NCBI GenBank assembly: GCA_963682025.1
Contig: OY821517.1
Coordinates: 225,527,507 to 225,591,506, forward strand
Origin: Cordilura impudica
Taxonomy: Eukaryota > Arthropoda > Insecta > Diptera > Scathophagidae
Reading direction: 5' to 3'
DNA: 64,000 nucleotides
Shown: in pieces, positions 20,722-31,793 of the stretch
Layout: every line of letters begins with the position of its first letter
How positions within the stretch are numbered: position 1 is the first letter of the stretch
Notes under the pieces: generated by a model
What the model was told of the DNA's origin: nothing
The model's database searches: none
Seen by the model: the letters and a program-made list of their open reading frames with translations, nothing else
Position numbers and translations under genes: made by a program

Positions 20722-21843
20722 AACTTTTTTACTTATGATCGGATTTCAGCACTTGTTATTTTGAAATTCGAAATCCATTAACCCGTTACGAACTTTATGA
20801 TTTTTTTGTATTTTTACAATTTTTTTAAAGAAAACGTGGCAATATCTCATAAAATAATCTATATGATGTGGGTAGTAACAGCAACTGAATGAAAGCTGGG
20901 TCCACAAGCTTCATTTCGATGTACGTTTTGACCTCTTAGCCCTTTCATGACCGGATAGATTAGGGATTTTACCTACACTTTTTACTTTTTTTTTTGGCGA
21001 AATTAACCCATAATATATTATATTAACATTTGACTCTCATTTATCTGTTATATAATGTTGGTATTAACAACAACTAAATGGAAGCTGGGCCCACTAGCTT
21101 CATTTCGATGTATGTTTTGACCTCTTAGCCCTTTCAGGACCAGATATGTTATTTTACCTACACTTTTTACTTTTCGTGGCGAAACTAACTCTACTCTCAT
21201 TTATCTTACCTATAATGTTGGTATTTACCACAACTAAATGAAAGCTGGGTCCACTACCTTCAATTTGATATATGGTCTGACCTCTTAGCCCTTTCAGAAC
21301 CGGATTTATTAGGAATTTTACCTACACTTTTTACTTTTTTTGGCGAGATTAACCCATAATATATTATACTATTATTCTATTCTTATCCGTCCTATTATGA
21401 AAATTTAAAAAAAATATCGAGCCTTACCCACTAATAACTCCAGCACATAAGGAGCTACAAAGACATTACGTACATCAAAATGAAGCTTATGGTAACTGCT
21501 TTTACCGCGTTTTAGTAACTTCATACATTAAATACGTTATTTTTGGAGATAACAATAGGTTCACAACGGGTTAATGGATTTCGATTTTCAAAATATCAGA
21601 TAAAAGGCACTAGAGTAGGCTTTACAATGATATATGTATATATTGCTGAAGTCCGGTCATAAGTAACAAAGTTATGTACAAATCAAAGTCAAAGTTTTGT
21701 CGTTCCATAACTTCGAAAATAGGCTCGACCGCTAAAAAAAATTATATCTCCAAAATCGCCCAAAAGCCCCTAACCCCTCCAAAAAATTTAAAAAAAATCG
21801 GGGTGTTGCCATTAAACTAGACTTGGCATTTTCATTTAGCTCT
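20576..21843. repeat. Inverted-arm element with three internal tandem repeats
   Basis: The arms at ~20576-20800 and ~21560-21843 are inverted copies (for example AAGTCTAG...CCCCGATTTTTT, TTTGACTTTGATTTGTACAT and GATTTCG...AACCCGTTA). Between them a 160-185-bp unit occurs three times, starting at about 20872, 21056 and 21218. Its marks are TGAAAGCTGGGTCCAC, GACCTCTTAGCCCTTTCA and TTTTACCTACACTTTTTACT. No transposase. Part of the arm also occurs at 16000-16100. Confidence 0.75.
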
Positions 21844-22030
21844 TATAGCCACAACGTTTCAAGCCCCTAAATATTAGTTACCTTTAAGCTTTATTTAAGA
21901 AAGTATTTGTATAAACATTGTTATAAAATATATCTAAAAATTTTACTATTAATATCAATTTCGGTTTTTTTAAATACATAATTTACTTTTTTGTATTATC
22001 TATGTATGTTACTTTTTTTGCATTTAAAAT

Positions 22031-22603
22031 AGTCACAAAAACGAAAATGCCCAATATTTGCACACGTAACTTGCGCACAAATTAAGCTTAAAAAGTGGCT
22101 GTAAACGTTGCGTATCAAGATCTCGTTCAGGTTGTACATTGGCAATAATAGCCTTTAATTCTTTAACGACCGCGACCTGCAATGAAGGATCTAGTTCAGC
22201 AGCTCTTAGGAAATTTTTACGAGCCTTTCGAGGGTTCCAAGCACCAAAATTAACCTTCGCTCTTCGGTAAAATGCCTTAACATTAAGCGGATCTAATTGG
22301 AATTTCTCATTACAATGTTCAATAATAGCGCAATAATCTTTGCAAAGAAAACGACATTGGGCATAATTTTATATGACGTGAACTTCCCATACTTCCAATT
22401 TAAATTTTTTACCCATGGGTCCAACCAAGGTCCGAGTTTGGAAATGAAATTTGACCTTAAGGAAACAAACAAATCCTTGAATTATTGATTTCATGTGAAA
22501 AAAATATTGTGCTGACTTACCCTTGAACCTACATTTAAAGGTATGTTTACGCGGCGAAATGATACTCCTTTGCACTAAAGCACCTTCAATGTTTGTATCC
22601 ATT
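22031..22603 (-). pseudogene. AIP-like (FKBP-TPR cochaperone) gene remnant, internally deleted
   Basis: AIP proteins are Hsp90 cochaperones with an FKBP-like domain and three TPR repeats. On the minus strand the start at 22602 gives MDTNIEGALVQRSIISPRK. A likely intron follows (donor after FKG, acceptor before VKFHFQTRTLVGP) and then GKKFKLEVWEVHV, FKBP-domain sequence. After a stop and deletion the frame shifts to the last TPR: NYAQCRFLCKDYCAIIEHC, then DPLNVKAFYRRAK, GAWNPRKARKNFLRAAELDP and KELKAIIANVQPERD. The middle of the protein (rest of FKBP, first TPRs) is missing. The TPR part is open for over 100 codons, so decay is recent or the deletion was the first event. Confidence 0.7.
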
Positions 22604-22751
22604 TTAGTTTACAATTTATTATATTTATTATATATTACTTACAGCAAAAAAAAAAATATAAACAATTTTATCAGCAGTTTCTAATTCTTACAAAGCTATA
22701 TAAACAGACCTGAAGTTGGCTGCAAATCAGTGGCCTGTGTAAAGAACTAGT

Positions 22752-22890
22752 TAGCCGCACGTAACCGTAACGTAACGTGTCAGCCTTTTTTCACATGAAA
22801 AGTATTGGGACGTTCCGGTAACGTTCGGTAACTGTTCTAAATTATTTTCATGTAAAAAAACAGCTGACACGTTACGGTTACGGTTAGAAA
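22752..22890. repeat. Short fold-back repeat (MITE-like hairpin)
   Basis: The left half CGTAACCGTAACGTAACGTG...CACATGAAAA is mirrored by TTTTCATGT...CACGTTACGGTTACG. The arms are ~50 bp around a ~40-bp loop. The CGTAAC motif is repeated within each arm. No coding capacity. Confidence 0.65.
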
Positions 22891-25800
22891 ACATTGATCT
22901 TTTATATATATTATAATGCTATGAATGCATTTATCTTTTTATATATTTTTTTTATACCCTCCACTCCAGAGGGTATACATACGTTTGTCATTCCGTTTGC
23001 AATAATTAGAAAAAAAATTTTGGAACCCATAAAATATATATATTTGTGATCCTTATAACAACCAGAGTTGATATAGCGATGTCCGTCTGTGGAAATCACG
23101 ATGACGGCATCAATCGGGCAGCTGGGGTGCTCGTTGACATAAAAAATGATTCCAAATCGGTCGATTAGGGCCCGAGATTTGAATGAAGAACTAAAAAAAG
23201 TCTTGAAAAAATATATAATTTTCTATGTTGTTCTTGTCACGATAACGCCCTCAATAGGATGGCCAGGGTGATCATTTTCAGTGAGAATGATTCACCAAAT
23301 TGATGGGAAGATTTTTATTTCAAAAATCATTAAAATCGGTGGAACAGGTCCAGGGAAATCTCTGAAAAAGTAAAAAAAAAAAATGTAAAACATGATGTTT
23401 CTATATTGATCTTGTTTTAAATTATTCTAACTTATTAAATTATTCTAAATGTTGTATTGTTGTCATAGCTGGACTTGTTGTTTTTGTGGTCGTTGTGGTA
23501 ATAATATAATAAAAACTAACCCTTTGTAAATTTTTTTTTATCAACTCTGGTAGAAAAATTTAAAAGTTTCCATTGTTTTGGCATCACTAAAAAAATTTAT
23601 TAGATCATTTCTGTCATTCTGTCACGAGCCTGCCTGCAAAGTTTCAGATCGATTGGGTCACGGAAAGGGGTTAAAATCGATCCAAAATTTTTTCGACAAG
23701 CAGACACTACGAGTTGATATAAAGGGAGTAAAAATGCACCAACATCTAAAGCAAATAATCCTAAAATACCTAGTTGTTAATAAAAAAAAAAAATCATGTG
23801 AGTCCGATCACAGGGGAGATGTGTAAACAACACAAATAGGTTATTTCATATAATAATTTTTTCACCAAACAATTATAAGTCATACCGATTTGTCTTAATG
23901 GTCACATCTTGCGCGTAAGATGTGACTCTCACATGTACGCTGTTTTTGTGATTGTATTGTGAAATAGAAATTTACCCCCCTGCACCTATAGATGTTTACA
24001 CATCAAAAAACAATGTAAATTTAGCAAAAAAAAAAATTATGTATTAATTTATTTAAAGAGAAAAACACAAAAATAACGTTTGATGTTGTATTTTTTGTGT
24101 GTAATATTTACATATACATACATACACATATTAAATAATACAAATAATATGTGTACATATATTCTATATATGTATGTATATCCATAATAACTGCATGTTG
24201 GAAATAAATCGGTATATTATTTTATTTACATAAAATTCTGCAATATTTTGTTGTGAGGAAAATACATTTCTTTCGCATTAACAGAGTGTCACTTCATTTT
24301 GCTCAGCGTGACTATGCCACAGTAGATGGCGCCACAATTTTTGTTCTAATTAGCATTGCAATAGTTATTTCTATTTTAACATGAATGTCAATATTTTCAA
24401 CTAGATATTATACGGAACAATGTTAAGAGTATACACGGGCTGGTCTTTTATTTCATACGTTTTTTCATTATTCTTTTACAAATATGAGCATAAGTTTGGC
24501 ATATTAACTTTTTGTTGTCTTTACAAAATATAGTTAACGAGTTCATCAATGAGTTTTTTGCTTTCAAAACAGTTCTAAATAGTTATATAGAACTATTATT
24601 CTGCTTTACCTACAAAATATCTGATTGCGATTACATCTAATTTTTAAAAATTGTTTATAACTACTAAAGCATTATTATTTACAAAAATACAAAATTGCAC
24701 TTTTTAAATTTTCCATTCAAATTTAAGAAAATGTCAATTCTAAAAATTGGAATTATTATTTCCAATTATAAATTAGAAAATATTAATTGAATTTCAGAAA
24801 ATCTATCAAAACGTCGGAAATAATAATTTTAAATTTAGAAGACATCAATTGAATCTTTAATATATAAATTTTATTCGTTAAACACAAATTGAAATTCCAA
24901 AAAGAAAAAAACACCAAATATGTTTACATTTAAAAAAAATTGCCATTCAGGAGAAATTAATAGCTTTTCTGTACCGCGATTCAGTAACTTCTTTTAACGA
25001 TAGTCGAATCGTTAAAAAATATAAAATAGCAAAATTATCAGTAAAATTTTTAAACGATATTCGCTATTGTTTAAGTCAGCTGTTGTTGTTATCTAAACGA
25101 CAACCATTTTTGTGTTGTTTATTCAATCGATAAAAACTTAAATTTTTAGGTTGAAATGTCGTCATACATAAATAAAAATCATAAAATTGTGAAAATATTT
25201 TGCTTTTATTAAAAATTTTTTTATATAAATAAAAAAATTAAATAGCATATTCAATTCATTATTTCATTTTCAAATAAATAAACAGAAATATTAGTAAACA
25301 AAATAAAGATATTAAACATGAACATAAAATCATCCTGTCAAACACGAAGTAATTTGTTTTTTTCTATTCTTTGTGTTTTTCGCTTATATTGACAGAGATG
25401 CCACCCGTTTACAATTTAAATAAATAGAAAAATAGATTTGTCGACTGTCGTTAAGATGTATGTACTTAGTGAATTACTTAATCCTTGTGCAAACAACAAT
25501 AGCTGTCGATATATTTTGCGATTGTCGGATCGTTGAAATTTACAGAATCGCATACAGAAAACATTAATTTAAATTCAATGAATGTCAGAAAACCTCAAAT
25601 GATATTTAAGAATTGCGAACTTAAAAATTGTTACATTAATAAACGCACTTTGATGAGAATGTTATTTATATATAAATTTTGACAATTTTTTTTGATGAAA
25701 ATTTTAAGTTTTTCAGAAAATAAAGATAAATTATTTTATTTAAAATGTTTGGGACATTTGGTTTTTTGCGTTTGGTATCCCTAATTTGCTTATTTATTAT

Positions 25801-26205
25801 TATAAATCTATTCTCTATGTTTTAAAATATGGCAATGTTTTAATAAAAAAGTTGAGAGAGCTTTTTTTTGATTATTATTTTGTTATGCCATCCGACCTAT
25901 ATGGCCGCAATGAAGAAATATTTGGCCAGTTAAAAGAAACTATACAGCCATCCCCAATTAGCACGATTTAATGCATATAGTCACAACCATTACCTTTGCA
26001 ATGGAGGTTAGGGCGAGCTATTTAATTAGCAAAAACTAAATTAAACGAGAAGTTATGTCATATAACCGGAAAAGCATGCATAAAGGTATATAACAGGCAT
26101 GGGCAAATGCTGCCCTAAGGGCCACGAACAAATTTTGTGCGGCCCCATATAAATTTAAAACAAAATAAAAAAAATTTGTTTGTTAATTAAAAAAAAAGAA
26201 TTTTA

Positions 26206-26742
26206 AACACGTAAGAAAATTATAGTCAGTCTAGCCCGACTATACGATACCCCATACCATGGTTTAGAGACCCTATCTCTTATGTCCAACTAATTAGATA
26301 TAGAAAATAAGCATAAACCAAATTTAGTTGGCATTGTTATTAATTTTTTGGGCTGCAGATATGAAAAAGTTCATATCGGGTGCTATATTTATATGGGAAC
26401 TAGGTCGAAAAATGGACCGATCCTGACCATATTTGGTAAAGTAACTTATATTTTGAAAAAATATATACAAATCAAATTTGAAAAAAATCTGTGCAATATT
26501 TTTGTTTTTTGATAGATTTAAGTGAAGATCGGGACGCAGCTCTGTATGGGGCCTATGACTAAGAATTGTCCTACAGGGATTATTTTTGGAAAGGCAGACG
26601 GACGGACATCGCTAAATCGACTCAGAAAGTGATTCTGAGTCGATCGGTATAACAAAAAATGGGTCCAGGGAAAATATTTTTGGTAGTTACAGACAGCAGC
26701 ACAAAGTCATTATACCCAAACCGCATAGTGGTATAGAGTATA
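26206..26742 (-). mobile_element. Short Helentron-like element of a second family (R3)
   Basis: Minus-strand orientation: 5' end at the right (TATAC(C)C...CACTATGCGG, inverted at 26710-26742); 3' end at the left with hairpin AGTCAGTCTAGCCCGACT and terminal CTTAC(G)TGTT. Internal marks TGGACCGATC and GACGGACATCGC match the copy at 43746-44534. It has no ORF. Confidence 0.6.
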
Positions 26743-27260
26743 AAAATTTCAAAATGTTTTTTTAAATTGTGACGGCCGTTTATTTTTTGGGTACGACGTA
26801 CTCAAAAAAAATGTACAAGTCACATCAAGCGAAACGTTATTTATTTTGCAATGTAAAATTTTTGCAAGAATCCCGTTTCGTCAGTATGAGATTTGTATGT
26901 ATGTTTGTTTTGTTTTTTTTTTTGTGCTGTACCATTTAATAAACAACACTTTATATGGTAATGACGTTTGCCAATTTTTTTTTGTTGTTGCAAGAGAAGA
27001 AATTCTATTTTTAAACAGTTTATTCATGTGTAAAGCTTTTACTCGTTCTCATTCCCACCCATGTTGTCAGCCATTAACCGGCTTACCTTGTTCCCCTCAT
27101 CGTTAGGTGTAGTATTTTTTTACATAGGGAATTTAATGAATGTACGAGTATTAGTATGAAGGTTCTCAATGAATGCTGGCGATTTTTTTTTTTTTGAAAC
27201 AGGTTTTTATCTTATGATGAATGGAATGAATGAAGATAGGAATAATGTCAAGAAAATAAT
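26743..27260. other. hAT interior, no gene
   Basis: AT-rich sequence inside the hAT. An 86-codon plus-strand ORF (26846-27106) has Phe/Cys-rich low-complexity content and no recognisable domain, so I do not call it. Confidence 0.4.
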
Positions 27261-28210
27261 TTGATAGAGGAGTTGAATTTTGATTTTTGCAGATAAAGGT
27301 TGAGGAAAAACCCTCTTAATAATTTAAATTTAAAATGTAGTGTAAGGACGGTTGTTCAAAAAAAAAAAAAATTTTAGAAAGTAAGAAACTTAAAATTAAC
27401 TTTAAGAAAAAACTTTAGATTTTATGGACATGTGAATAAATAAAAATTTGGTGTTGATTAATAATATTTCTGTTTGTGCTAAAGAAAGTTTAAAGAAATA
27501 TAAAATTAAAATTAAGAACATTAAAGAGAGTTGGATTTTGATTGTTGCAGATAAAGGTTGAGGAAAACCCCTCTTAATAATTTTAAGTATATAAAATGTA
27601 GTTTTAAGAAAGAGAGTAAAATTAAAAGTGAAGTTAAAATAAATTTAAAGTTTTAAGAAATTTAAAATAATATTTAAGAAAGTCTAGAAAGTTAAAATAA
27701 ATTAAAGATTAAAATTAAGATTAAAAACATTAAAGTTTAAAAAACAAATAAAAAACAAATTTAAGAAAAGGAGTTGAATTTTGATTTGTGCAAAGTAAAG
27801 GTTGAGGAAAAAACCTCTAAAATTAAGTTTAAAAAATTTAAGTTTAAAAAAAAAAATTAATATATAAGAAAATTAAAATTTATGAACGGAGTTGAATTTT
27901 GGAAACAGAAAGAAAAGGTTAAGAAAAAACCTACATTAAATTAAAATTAAAATAAGATTAGTGTAGTAAAATAAAGTTAAAGTAAAGTTAAAATTAAAAA
28001 TAAGACATAGTGTTAATAAAATAAAGTTAATTTTTAGCCAGAAAATTATTAATGTGTAAGAACTAAAGAAATTTAAAATAAAGAAAAACTTAATTTTAAC
28101 TAATAAGTGACAAAACTAAAATAGCATAATTATCATTTAATTCTTAAATTATGTTTCGTGGAGGAGTTGAAATGTGAGTTTAGAAAGAGAAGGTTGAGGA
28201 AAAACCTCTT
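27261..28210 (+). repeat. Dispersed repeats with a GAGG-AAAA-CCTC hairpin inside the hAT
   Basis: A unit of ~50 bp occurs five times, at about 27270, 27530, 27775, 27890 and 28160. It has a GGAGTTGAATTTTG half and an AAGGTTGAGGAAAAACCTC half whose GAGG/CCTC ends pair. The copies are 100-260 bp apart in A-rich filler. Subterminal repeats in hAT elements can be transposase-binding sites; that role here is only inference. Confidence 0.6.
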
Positions 28211-29327
28211 AAAATTAAAATGTAGAGTTAAGCGAAATTAAAAGTAGTGTAAAATTTAAGAAATAAAAACAAATAAAAATTAAAATAAACTTTAAGAAAA
28301 AACAAGTAAGAGCGTTAAATTCGGCTGTGCCGAATCTTTGATACCCTCCACCTCGGTTTGAGTATTGATAATAAATGTAAACAATATATTTGAAAAAGTA
28401 AACAATTTGTTAAACTTAATACCAGATTATTTCAGCAAATTCATTGGGTTGATCCGCTTAACAGATGTTTTTTGTTTATTTCAAGTGTTGGTCTAAAAAG
28501 CTTTCTCACATTAGTAATTCGCACTCCAACGAGGAAAGATCGTTTTCGTCTTTTCTCTTATTTCGGATAAAAGAAAACACGTTTCGGTGTTTGCTTTTTG
28601 GACATCGTTGTTGCTGATCGGCATGCATTTAGGTTATATACCTATATTCATGCGTTTCCGGTTATATGATATAACCTCTCGATTAATTTAAAATTTTTGC
28701 AAATTAAATATCTTACCCTAACCTTCATTGCGAAAAAGCTCTCTCAATTTTTTTTCTGTTGTTAAAATATTATCATATTTGGAAAATAATTTTTTTTACA
28801 ATTAAAAGGGAGTTTTCTCTATTAGATTTTGTGGCAACACAAAATAACACCATACAATACAAAATCTAACTCAGTGATGCCAACTTTTGATTTTGAATTA
28901 AATTATGTTAATAAAATATATTTTCATTTATTGACTCCAAATAATACTACCTGGGAATTATCATCGAACTTCAATTTTTGGGGTTTACTTTGCCTACCAT
29001 GAAGTCAAATTTTGAAGTCATCCAAGGACTATACATAATGAGGATGTGCAAAACGATAATGGAACGGTTAAACCAAAAGTCTGTATTTACTGCAACATTG
29101 TTGATTAATAAAAAGAAACATGTATATATAATTTTTTTTTATTCACCAATAATGTTGAAAATGTAATATCGTAAAAAAAAAATATTTATAGAATTTTATA
29201 TGAAATTAAATAAATAAATGATTATTTTTATTAGATCTTATTGATATGTTAAGAATTTATTGTTTTCAATAAGTTTGAAGAAAAAAAAATATGATAAAAA
29301 AAAATACAATATTTCTTATTTCATTGG

Positions 29328-29396
29328 AATTCGAACATAAGCGAAAAAGATCAAGAGCCAGCGCACTACGCACTCGACCACCAATATGTTATTCGG
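29328..29396 (-). other. tRNA-like (possibly tRNA-Lys-derived SINE head)
   Basis: The minus strand reads TGGTCGAGTGCGTAGTGCGC, like a pol III A box, and ~30 bases later GTTCGAATTCC, like a B box. An intervening GGCTCTTGATC resembles the anticodon arm of tRNA-Lys(CTT). Acceptor-stem pairing is poor, so it is not a working tRNA gene. A T/A-rich tail follows. It could be a SINE head inserted in copy 2. Confidence 0.35.
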
Positions 29397-29440
29397 CAGT
29401 TATGCATATAAATGTTCCTTTAGTTAAACAAAATCATAGG

Positions 29441-29556
29441 CAGAACGTTCAACAGAGAATATTGTGATGGGAACGTTGTGGTGAGAACGTTGGGATAGAA
29501 CGTTGTGGTGAGAACGTTGAGGAGAGAACGTTGAGGAGAGAACGTTGATACGTTTA
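29441..29556 (+). repeat. 14-bp minisatellite with AACGTT core
   Basis: AACGTT occurs at 29444, 29472, 29486, 29499, 29513, 29527 and 29541, spacings of 28, 14, 13, 14, 14 and 14 bp. The unit is roughly GAGAACGTTGAGGA. The AACGTT core is palindromic. Confidence 0.8.
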
Positions 29557-29743
29557 AAATTTTATCCCAACAAACGATGCCAGTAGTAAAATGCAAATGA
29601 AATGGAGAAAAAGTTATTCATACAAACAGTTTTTACATTATTTTGCTTTGTTGGGATGTTTTGCATGTAGTAACAGCAACAAAATCGACCTGATTTTGGC
29701 AAGCAGTGAATTTAATTGAGAAATGAAAACTACAATCCATGTA

Positions 29744-29825
29744 CAGTCCTATCCACTTGAATAGCACACCTAAATGTATATATATCAAAAGCTTAAAGCA
29801 CGCGCTATTTAAGTGGACAGGATTG
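29744..29825. mobile_element. 82-bp Tc1/mariner-type MITE
   Basis: TA, then CAGTCCTATCCACTTGAATA, and at the other end TATTTAAGTGGACAGGATTG, then TA. The inverted repeats are ~22-25 bp with few mismatches and the flanking TA is duplicated. No coding capacity. It sits in copy 2. Confidence 0.8.
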
Positions 29826-30176
29826 TATGTTCATTTTAAAATGATATGTCTATTATTTATATCATTTCTACCACCATGTAACATTTCTACAATTACAATA
29901 TTAATGTTTTTTGAACCAAAAAAAGAAACATTAATGTTATATTTTTTGTTTTTGTACAAAATTGAAATAATTCATTTGATTTTATTATGTAATGATATGC
30001 ATGAAATTTTCACAATTTTAATAAAAGTATTTTAACTATAATTAACTATACAAATTTATTTTAGAAATTCTTTTTGTTTTTTTTTCACATGAAAATATTA
30101 CATTTTATAAATATTTGAAGAGTATATAATATTTTTCAAATTTATAAACGAATATTTGAAAGCAATATGAAATGTT

Positions 30177-30177
<1 letters not shown>

Positions 30178-30213
<36 letters not shown>

Positions 30214-30215
30214 TT
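30178..30215. repeat. (TA)n microsatellite
   Basis: About 14 TA units, followed by an interrupted CATATAT stretch and a T run. It lies in copy 2. Confidence 0.85.
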
Positions 30216-31793
30216 TATGTTTTTTTTTTTTTTTTGTAAATAAGTATATAATTTAAGTTTGTAATTAATATATAAGATATGAATATACATATATGTATTG
30301 CAACAGTTTTTATGTTCGCAATTCTTAAATAGCATTTGACGTTTTCTAAAATTCATTGAATTTAAATCAATGTTTTCTATAGTCCGATTCTGAAAATTTC
30401 AACGATCCGACAATCGCAAAATATATCGACAGCTATTGTTGTTTGCACTAAGGATTAAGTAATTCACTAAGTACATACATCTTAACGGCAGTCGACAAAT
30501 CTATTTTTCTATTTATTTAAATTGTAGACGAGTGGCATCTCTGTCAAAATAAGCGAAAATCACAAAGAAGAATAGAAAAAAAACAAATTACTTCGTGTTT
30601 GACAGGATGATTTTATCTTTATGTTTAATATCTTTTTTTTTTACTAATATTTGTGTTTATTTATTTGAAAATGAAATAATGAATTGAATATGCTATTTAA
30701 TTTTTTTATTTATATAAAAAAGTCTTTTAATAAAAGCAAAATATTTTCACTATTTTATGATTTTTATTTATGTATGACGACATTTCAACCTAAAAATTTT
30801 AGTTTTTATCGATTGAATAAACAACACAAAAATGGTTGTCGTTTAGATAACAACAACAGCTGAGTTTAATAAAAGCTAATATCGTTTAAAAATGTTACTG
30901 ATAATTTTGCGATTTTCTTTTTTTTTAACGATTCGACTATCGTTAAAAGAAGTTACTGAATCGCGGTAGTGAAAAGCTATTAATTTCTCCTGAATGTCAA
31001 TATTTTTTTTAAATGTAAAAATTTTTTAAATGTAAACGTAGGTATTGGTGTTTTTTTTTTTTTTTTTTTTGAATTTCAATTTGTGTTTAACGAATAAAAT
31101 TTATATATTAAAGATGCAATAGATGTCTTCTAAATTTAAAATTATAATTTCCGACGTTTTGATATAATTTTCTGAAATTCAATTAATTGTAATTTATAAT
31201 TGGAAATTTTTAATTCCAGTTTTTAGAATTGATATTTTCTTGAATTTGAATGGAAAATTTAAAAAGAGCAATTTTGTATTTATGTGGATAGTAGTGCTTT
31301 AGTAATTATAAACAATTTTTAAAAATTAGATGTAATCGCAATCAGATATTTTGTAGGTAAAGCAGAATAATAGTTCTATATAACTATGTAAAACTGTTTT
31401 GAAAGCAAAAAACTCATTGATGAACTCGGTAACTCTATTTTATAAAGACAACAAAAAGTTAACATGCCAAACTTATGTTCATATTTGTAAAAGAATAATG
31501 AAAAAAAATATGAAATAAAAGACCAGCCCGTGTATACTCTTAACATTGTTCTGTATGATATCTAGTTGAAAATATTGACATTCATGTTAAAATAGAAGTA
31601 ACTATTGAAAGGCTAATTAGAACAAAAATTGTGGCGTCATCTATTGCGGCATAGTCAAGCTGAGCAAAATGAAGTGACACTCTGTTAAAGCAAAAGAAAT
31701 GTATTTTCCCCACAACAAAATATTGCAGAAAATTATGTAAATAAAATAATATACCGATTTATTTCTAACATGCAGTTGTTATGGATATACATA

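Noticed and set aside
26846..27106. 86-codon ORF in the hAT as a transposase remnant
   Set aside because: No hAT transposase motif (such as the C-terminal dimerisation region) is visible, and composition is low-complexity.
29328..29396. Working tRNA gene
   Set aside because: The A- and B-box-like motifs are present but the acceptor stem does not pair.
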